64,000 bases of DNA from Onstottus_B arcticum. GTDB taxonomy: Bacteria; Acidobacteriota; Blastocatellia; UBA7656. The stretch is from the NCBI GenBank assembly GCA_038040485.1, contig JBBPIE010000017.1, positions 1 through 64,000 of the forward strand, in the 5' to 3' direction. The notes under the pieces were generated by a model. That model was not told where the DNA came from and made no database searches. It saw nothing but the letters and a program-made list of their open reading frames with translations. Shown here piece after piece: positions 59,286 through 64,000 of the stretch. The first letter of the stretch is position 1; every line of letters begins with the position of its first letter. A program made the translations under genes and the position numbers.

Positions 59286-59634
59286 TCTTGGAGAAGTTCG
59301 TGATTTTGCGGCTCAACTTGTCGCAATCTGCCAGAAGGTCATCGATTTCGCCGGAGTTGAACAACCCAAGCGTTTCAAAGACCATCAGCATCGATGCGTC
59401 CTCAAACAACGACCGTCTTGAAATATTCAAAAACTGCTGGAATTCCTTTGAGTGTGTACTCCCAGAACCCTCTGCAATGTTATTCGTCAACGAAAGGCCT
59501 GCTGCCCTCAACTGCTCCGCGTAGCGATAGAGTCGCTTCTTATCCAGCTCGTTCGCTAGCTTGTGCAACTTGACAGCCAGGCTTCGAGCGAGCTGCCAAA
59601 TCTCTAAGTCTTCAAAGCGGAAGTGAGGTCTCAT
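59272..59634 (-). CDS. Four-helix-bundle protein (S23/23S rRNA IVS-type)
   Basis: A 120-residue all-helical protein with FEDLEIWQLARSLAVKLHKLAN, YAEQLRAAGLSLTNNIAEGSGS and FLNISRRSLFEDASML, the TIGR02436 pattern originally found in 23S rRNA intervening sequences but widely present as stand-alone genes. The function is unknown. It is flanked on both sides by GCAAAGG arrays, and a second family member lies at 60912. Confidence 0.88.
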   Translation of the reverse strand: MRPHFRFEDLEIWQLARSLAVKLHKLANELDKKRLYRYAEQLRAAGLSLTNNIAEGSGSTHSKEFQQFLNISRRSLFEDASMLMVFETLGLFNSGEIDDLLADCDKLSRKITNFSKTLSP

Positions 59635-59635
59635 G

Positions 59636-59795
59636 GAAGTGCCAAGCGCAAAGGGCTAAGGGCAAAGCGCAAAGGGCTAAGGGCAAAGCGCAAAGGGCCA
59701 AGAGCAAAGGGCCAAGAGCAAAGCGCAAAGGGCCAAGAGCCCTTTGCCCTTGCGCTTTGCCCCTTAGCGCTTTGCCCTTTGCGCTTTGCCGTTTG
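59636..59795. repeat. Head-to-head heptamer array (GCAAAGG / CTTTGCC)
   Basis: GCAAAGG/GCTAAGG units (59648-59740) face CCTTTGC/GCTTTGC units (59741-59790). The right arm encodes the C-terminal NGKAQRAKR of the upstream GT4. Confidence 0.9.
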
Positions 59796-60864
59796 CCAGC
59801 AAGTCCCAAACCTGCTTCTCGAATCGCGGGAAGCCAAACTCCGCGAGCGCTTCCGGAACTCTCTTCTCTCGCCGGAGTATTTCCTGCAGACCCTGGAACA
59901 ACTCGTCGGCGTTCTCGGGATCGACCATCACTCCTAGCCGTCCGTCTACCAGCGCGTCCCGGCTGCCATCTCGCGAGCCCCCAAGCACCGGCACGCCGCA
60001 CGCGGCTGCTTCGAGAAACACAAACCCGAAGCCTTCGCTCATACTTGGCATCGCAAACGCGTCCGCCAGGTTGTAGTGATCGATCTTTTCCTCCTCGGTG
60101 ATCTTCCCGGTGAACACGACGCGCGGTCTGAGACCCATCCGATCGACCAGCGCTTCAAGCCGTGGGCGGTCGCTTCCGTGGCCGGCAATCACGTATGCGA
60201 GATTCGGAAACTCGGCGGCGAGCAACGGAAGCAGCGCGATGATTCTATCCTGTCCTTTGTATCGTTCGTCGCCTGGTAGCCTTCCGAGTGTCAGAAGCAC
60301 AAGCTTGCCTTCCAGACCGTAACGCTCGACGAGATACGAAGGCTTTGGGCATTGTGAATACCGTTCGAGGTGTACGGCGTTCGGAACGACTTTGACACAG
60401 AGCGGCTCGAGTCCCGACCACGCAAGCAGCTTCTCTCGAGTGAACCTGCTGATGGCGATTACCAGATCAACCTGTTTGATTCCTCCCGAACGCATGCGGC
60501 GGGGCCGTTGCCAGGCTTCAATGCCGTAGGCCTCCAATATCAGCGAAGCTCCGGTCAGCGACTTGAGCATGCCGGCGACCGGAAGCAGGTTGATGTGGCC
60601 ACAAACAATCGCGTCCGGACGAAGGCCCTGCGCGTGCCGTAGCGCTGCCATCACGTAGCGCGTCGCGCTGCCCGGCAGAAAGTGCTGCACAAGCTTCAGA
60701 GGTGCTGGCTTCAACCCGGGATCCGAATCCGGCAAATGCCTCGTCAGGGACACGATCTGTTCAACTCGATCCGACTTCGCCAACGAGTCAAGCAGGTCTC
60801 GATTGTATTGGGCGATGCCTCCGAACCCGCCGTATGGGTCGGGCATCAGGGCCAGAATATTCAT
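59764..60864 (-). CDS. Glycosyltransferase family 4
   Basis: A 366-residue GT-B enzyme. MNILALMPDPYGGFGGIAQYNRDLL, ICGHINLLPVAGML, VLLTLGRLPGDERYKGQDRII and FAMPSMSEGFGFVFLEAAACGVPVLGG with the EGFG..E donor signature. The terminal LANGKAQRAKR is repeat-encoded. It is one of the assembly transferases. Confidence 0.9.
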   Translation of the reverse strand: MNILALMPDPYGGFGGIAQYNRDLLDSLAKSDRVEQIVSLTRHLPDSDPGLKPAPLKLVQHFLPGSATRYVMAALRHAQGLRPDAIVCGHINLLPVAGMLKSLTGASLILEAYGIEAWQRPRRMRSGGIKQVDLVIAISRFTREKLLAWSGLEPLCVKVVPNAVHLERYSQCPKPSYLVERYGLEGKLVLLTLGRLPGDERYKGQDRIIALLPLLAAEFPNLAYVIAGHGSDRPRLEALVDRMGLRPRVVFTGKITEEEKIDHYNLADAFAMPSMSEGFGFVFLEAAACGVPVLGGSRDGSRDALVDGRLGVMVDPENADELFQGLQEILRREKRVPEALAEFGFPRFEKQVWDLLANGKAQRAKR

Positions 60865-60867
60865 AAG

Positions 60868-60915
60868 AGAAAGAGGTCAGAGGTCAGAAGTCAGGAGTCA
60901 GAGGTCAGAAGTCAC
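60868..60915. repeat. Heptamer array (AGAGGTC / AGAAGTC)
   Basis: Six AGAGGTC-type units lie between the second four-helix-bundle gene and the GT4. The inverted counterpart is at 61305-61352, so the pair brackets the bundle gene. Confidence 0.85.
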
Positions 60916-61304
60916 TCCGCTGCGCCTTGCCTCTTAATCAGAAAAGGAGCCGGGTCGTTGATCATGCTCCCGAGCATTCTTCCCACCTCAACGCAACGCT
61001 CGACCATGTCGCAATGCTCCTCATCCGTGATGTAGGAGCAGTCCCTGGCAAAGTCGAGCGACGAATCGGTCTCGCTATTCTCTCCGTCGCAGTCAGTGAG
61101 TTTGCTGACGAAGTGCGCTTCATACCTTCGCTTGGCCCACGCTTCACGCAGGTTCAAACGCACCGAGCGCGAAGATCGGCGAATCTGGCCGGTAAGAGCG
61201 AACCGCTCTTCCGACGGAAAGCGCTTGCTCACTTCGAAGATATCCATCGCGAGCCGGTAGGCCTTCTTGTAGACCACCAAGTCTTTTGCCGAGTTGAGTC
61301 GCAC
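60912..61304 (-). CDS. Four-helix-bundle protein (S23/23S rRNA IVS-type), second copy
   Basis: A 130-residue protein, GTG start at 61304. KDLVVYKKAYRLAMDIFEVSKRFP, FALTGQIRRSSRSVRLNLREAW and FVSKLTDCDGENSETDSSLDFA are typical of the family. It is bracketed by inverted AGAAGTC arrays, as if carried with them. It is not closely similar to the copy at 59272. The function is unknown. Confidence 0.88.
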   Translation of the reverse strand: MRLNSAKDLVVYKKAYRLAMDIFEVSKRFPSEERFALTGQIRRSSRSVRLNLREAWAKRRYEAHFVSKLTDCDGENSETDSSLDFARDCSYITDEEHCDMVERCVEVGRMLGSMINDPAPFLIKRQGAAE

Positions 61305-61355
61305 TGATTTCTGACTTCTGATTTCTGACTTCTGACCTCTGACTTCTGACCTCTG
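61305..61355. repeat. Heptamer array (TTCTGAC / CTCTGAC)
   Basis: Six TTCTGAC/CTCTGAC units, the inverse of the array at 60868-60915, lie between the amidotransferase stop and the bundle-protein gene. Confidence 0.85.
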
Positions 61356-63191
61356 TCACTGCGCCATCAGCGCGACCGAAGTGTAAGCCCAGCGCCGCGC
61401 CCAGTGAGTACCCGGTTTGGTCAGCGCCGGTACGCGCCGCCAGATGTCGAGCTTGCTGTTTCGCTCGAGCCAGTGATTGAGCGGCACGGTGAAGCCGGTC
61501 TTCACGCGACTGGTGACCGCCCGAGGCAGCGGCTTCGACGGTAGCTGCGCGAGCAGACTCTTGGTATGCATCTCGCGATGAGAGATCAACAAAGGCGCCA
61601 GCGCCTTGAGCAAGAAAGCGTCGACTAGCGGAACGCGTACTTCGATCGAGTGAGCCATGCTGGCCCAGTCAGTGTCGCGCAAGAGTTGGTTTCGCATATA
61701 CAACGCCGCCTCCAGCGACGCGACTCGCACACGAGCAGAACCGGGGTCGGGCTTCATCGCCGCGCCGATCAACCCCAACGGATCTAGCCGCCGGAGTCCC
61801 TCGCGAGCCGCCTCTTCGCCTAGAAGCTGGTTCAATTCCCAGGGCATGAACAACCCGCGCCGAAGCAGGTACGCGCCCGGATATGTTGCTCCGTACTCCA
61901 GGATGCTCGCCTGCTTTGGTGATCCGCTTCGTGGTCCTATTGAAGAGATCACGCCTCGCGCAAGTCTTCCCGCGCCCGGGATTCGTCCCGCTATCGAAAA
62001 CATTTTCACCCACCGTGGAAGATCACGAAACGAAGGGTATCCGCAAAACAACTCATCGCCACCAAGCCCTGACAGCGCAACTTTCACGCCCACCTCGGCG
62101 GCTGCCTTGCTGATGAAGTAAGTGTTGATTCCGTCGATCGACGGCTGGTCCATCACCGAAAGAATGTTTGGCAGCTCGGCCTGAAACTCCGGCTCACGGA
62201 GCAGCCGCGTTCGGTGTTCGGCCCCGTAAGCTTGAGCTACCTGCGCCGCAAGCGGAGCTTCGTCATCGTGGGTGTCCTCGTATTCGGCGAAGCTCAACGT
62301 GACGGTCCGCAAGTTCTCGGCGCCTGCTTCACACGCGAGCGCCACCACGGTTCCCGAATCGATTCCGGCCGAAAGAAACGCGCTGACCGGCACGTCCGAC
62401 ACCAAGTGATGACGGACCGAGTCGAGCACGGCATCGTGCGCGGTTTGCTTCAACTCGGCGGCGTTCGACCGGACTGCCGTTTCGCTTGCGTCGTGAAACA
62501 CCCTGGCGACCGAGAAGTAACTCCTGGGAGCCGACGTGCCTCGGTGATCGATCCAGACAGTGCTGCCGGCCGGAACCGCGCGCACTTCCTGGTAACTGGT
62601 GAACGGTTCGGGGACGCTCCCGAAAAGATAGAAACCGGCGATGCCTGCCGGCTCCGGCAAGCGCGAGACGCCGCCGCCGGCAACCAGCGCCTTGACCTGC
62701 GAAGCTACTCGCACGGTCCAGCCGTCGTCCGCGTAGTAGAGAGGCTTGATGCCGTAAGGATCGCGCGCCAACAGCATCGCTTTCTTGTTCGCGTCCCACA
62801 GCGCAAAAGCGAACATCCCCCGAAGCTCTTCGACCATCGCCTCTCCACGTTCTTCGTAGAGATGGACGAGGACTTCCGAGTCGGAATGCGACCGGAACCT
62901 GTGTCCTTTTTCGATCAGCGTTTTTGTGAGTGACCGATAGTTGTAGATCTCACCGTTGAACACGAGATGGATCGAACCATCCTCGTTGGTCATCGGCTGG
63001 CTGGCAGCCTCGGAGAGATCGATGATCGATAGCCGCCGGTGACCCATACCGGTGCGGCCGTCGGGCGAAAACCACTCGCCGATTCCGTCGGGCCCGCGCG
63101 AAGCCATGTGATCGCGAATCGCTCGAAGCTCACGCCGATCGATCTCCGCCGCAACTGGGTTATACGCACAAATCGAAACTAAGCCACACAT
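61356..63191 (-). CDS. Asparagine synthase (glutamine-hydrolysing)-like amidotransferase
   Basis: A 611-residue protein from the ATG at 63191 (MCGLVSICAY), which sets Cys2 as the N-terminal nucleophile; the frame upstream is repeat-derived. The glutaminase domain has SRGPDGIGEW, GHRRLSIIDLSEAASQPM and FNGEIYNYRSL. The synthetase domain has FLSAGIDSGTVVALA (PP-loop) and GLGGDELFCGY. It is distinct from the homologue at 47239 (different linker, no insertion). It probably amidates a uronic acid or peptide component of the polysaccharide. Confidence 0.92.
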   Translation of the reverse strand: MCGLVSICAYNPVAAEIDRRELRAIRDHMASRGPDGIGEWFSPDGRTGMGHRRLSIIDLSEAASQPMTNEDGSIHLVFNGEIYNYRSLTKTLIEKGHRFRSHSDSEVLVHLYEERGEAMVEELRGMFAFALWDANKKAMLLARDPYGIKPLYYADDGWTVRVASQVKALVAGGGVSRLPEPAGIAGFYLFGSVPEPFTSYQEVRAVPAGSTVWIDHRGTSAPRSYFSVARVFHDASETAVRSNAAELKQTAHDAVLDSVRHHLVSDVPVSAFLSAGIDSGTVVALACEAGAENLRTVTLSFAEYEDTHDDEAPLAAQVAQAYGAEHRTRLLREPEFQAELPNILSVMDQPSIDGINTYFISKAAAEVGVKVALSGLGGDELFCGYPSFRDLPRWVKMFSIAGRIPGAGRLARGVISSIGPRSGSPKQASILEYGATYPGAYLLRRGLFMPWELNQLLGEEAAREGLRRLDPLGLIGAAMKPDPGSARVRVASLEAALYMRNQLLRDTDWASMAHSIEVRVPLVDAFLLKALAPLLISHREMHTKSLLAQLPSKPLPRAVTSRVKTGFTVPLNHWLERNSKLDIWRRVPALTKPGTHWARRWAYTSVALMAQ

Positions 63192-63350
63192 GGGAATTGC
63201 GGATTTCGGATTTCGGATTTCGGATTTCGGATTGTGAAGATTGAGGCCAATCTCGAATTGGAGAGCGAATTGCCAATCTCGAATTGTCAGTAGCGAAATC
63301 CGAAAATCCGAAAATCCGCAATCCGCAATCCGCAATTCTCCTAAGGCGTG
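63191..63350. repeat. Head-to-head heptamer array (ATTTCGG / CCGAAAT)
   Basis: GGATTTC units (63195-63234) face GAAATCC/GCAATCC units (63294-63342). Between them is TCTCGAATTG, repeated with both orientations. It separates the kinase and amidotransferase genes. Confidence 0.85.
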
Positions 63351-64000
63351 CTTACTCCCGACCCATCCTGTTCGTAGCCTGAATGGTGACGGTAATAATA
63401 ATAATCGTCGTAACCCTGATGCTTGAGATCCACGTTGTTCAACACAACGCCGAACACCTTTGCGCCGACGCTTGCCAGCTCTTGCCTCGCGCGCTGGGTG
63501 ACCGCGCGGGTGCTCTTACCGCCGTGGACAACCAGGATGACTCCATCGACCAGGCTCGACAGGATCACCGGGTCTGTCACGTGAATCAAAGGCGGCGAAT
63601 CTATCAGCACATGATCGTAGCGCTCGCTCAGGATTCGAAGCAGATTCTTCATTCGCTCCGAGCTTATCAACTCGGCTGGATTGGGTGGAATGGGACCACA
63701 GGGGAGTAGCGAAAGATTCGGGATCTGCAGCTTTGTTATCAGCCCGTCGATCTCGATGTCACGAGACAGATAAGTCGATAGCCCCTTGTCATGATCGATG
63801 CCGAAGACTTTATGCGCGGAAGGCTTTCGCAGATCGCAGTCGATTATCAGCACCGAAGCTCCCAACTGCGCAAGCGAGATCGCTGTGTTGACGACCGTCG
63901 TCGTCTTGCCCTCGCCGGGCTGCCCGCTTGTCACCAGCACCGTCTTTGGCGGACTTCCCGCCGCGGAAAGCAACATCGAAGTCCGAACTACTCGATAAGC
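63341..64000 (-). CDS. CpsD/CapB-type tyrosine-protein kinase domain (5' end outside window)
   Basis: The C-terminal 219 residues of a BY-kinase are visible, running into the window edge with ...AYRVVRTSMLLSAAG. Walker A is SGQPGEGKTTTVVNTA, Walker A' is VLIIDCDLRKPSAH and Walker B VLIDSPPL. The C-terminus carries a tyrosine cluster (YDDYYYYRHHSGY), the autophosphorylation site of the family. It would control polymer length and export. The missing upstream part probably encodes a Wzc-like periplasmic domain. Confidence 0.9.
   Translation of the reverse strand, partial: AYRVVRTSMLLSAAGSPPKTVLVTSGQPGEGKTTTVVNTAISLAQLGASVLIIDCDLRKPSAHKVFGIDHDKGLSTYLSRDIEIDGLITKLQIPNLSLLPCGPIPPNPAELISSERMKNLLRILSERYDHVLIDSPPLIHVTDPVILSSLVDGVILVVHGGKSTRAVTQRARQELASVGAKVFGVVLNNVDLKHQGYDDYYYYRHHSGYEQDGSGVSTP

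Overview
The window looks like chromosomal DNA from a GC-rich, Gram-negative-type bacterium. An Acidobacteriota member, perhaps class Blastocatellia, fits best, but this is inferred from gene content (Mla-type lipid transporter, WecA with a long C-terminal extension, DUF6599, abundant interspersed repeats); there is no rRNA to settle it. Nearly every long gap between genes is filled by short degenerate 7-bp tandem repeats or by palindromic repeat elements.

Region 1 (1-29.7 kb) is mixed housekeeping. It holds a crotonase, a DUF971 protein, a secreted M20 amidohydrolase, an HNH nuclease, an mlaE-mlaF-mlaD set, two ECF sigma factors, recN, a heptose-bisphosphatase-like HAD enzyme, a secreted toroid protein, a GAF protein, a pyrimidine group (pyrK-pyrD, bactofilin, pyrF), an alpha/beta hydrolase, a GT39 enzyme, ttcA, tRNA-Asn(GTT), a second hydrolase, a bPH2 membrane protein, a DUF6599 protein, a sigma-54 response regulator and a WecA-like transferase. 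Mobile DNA breaks it in two places. The first is a 1.4-kb element (7733-9167) with 27-bp terminal inverted repeats and an exact 8-bp target duplication. It carries two uncharacterised overlapping genes and no transposase. The second (21.8-23.0 kb) is a 0.24-kb MITE whose ends resemble those of the first element, next to a truncated IS110 element.

Region 2 (27.9-64 kb, all on the minus strand) is a large surface-polysaccharide locus. In transcription order it has a CpsD-like tyrosine kinase (cut by the window end), two asparagine-synthase-like amidotransferases, about a dozen glycosyltransferases, an ABC exporter (wzm/wzt), several methyltransferases, a hexapeptide acyltransferase, an O-antigen ligase/polymerase-like protein, a second GMD-like dehydratase, a carbamoyltransferase, gmd and fcl (GDP-mannose to GDP-L-fucose), a WbuB-like transferase and the WecA-like initiating enzyme. 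Together these suggest synthesis of a fucose-containing, carbamoylated, methylated and acylated polymer on undecaprenyl phosphate, with ABC export. Accessory genes sit among them: a HEPN/MNT pair, a Rossmann/TIR-like protein, and two four-helix-bundle proteins.

The most striking features are: (i) the transposase-less element carrying the two-gene cargo; (ii) head-to-head heptanucleotide arrays in at least six sequence families, several of which supply the first or last codons of neighbouring proteins; (iii) a palindromic element inserted in frame in an asparagine synthetase gene, and a heptamer array in frame within wzt; and (iv) a duplicated 100-bp wzt 5' end bracketing two inserted genes.
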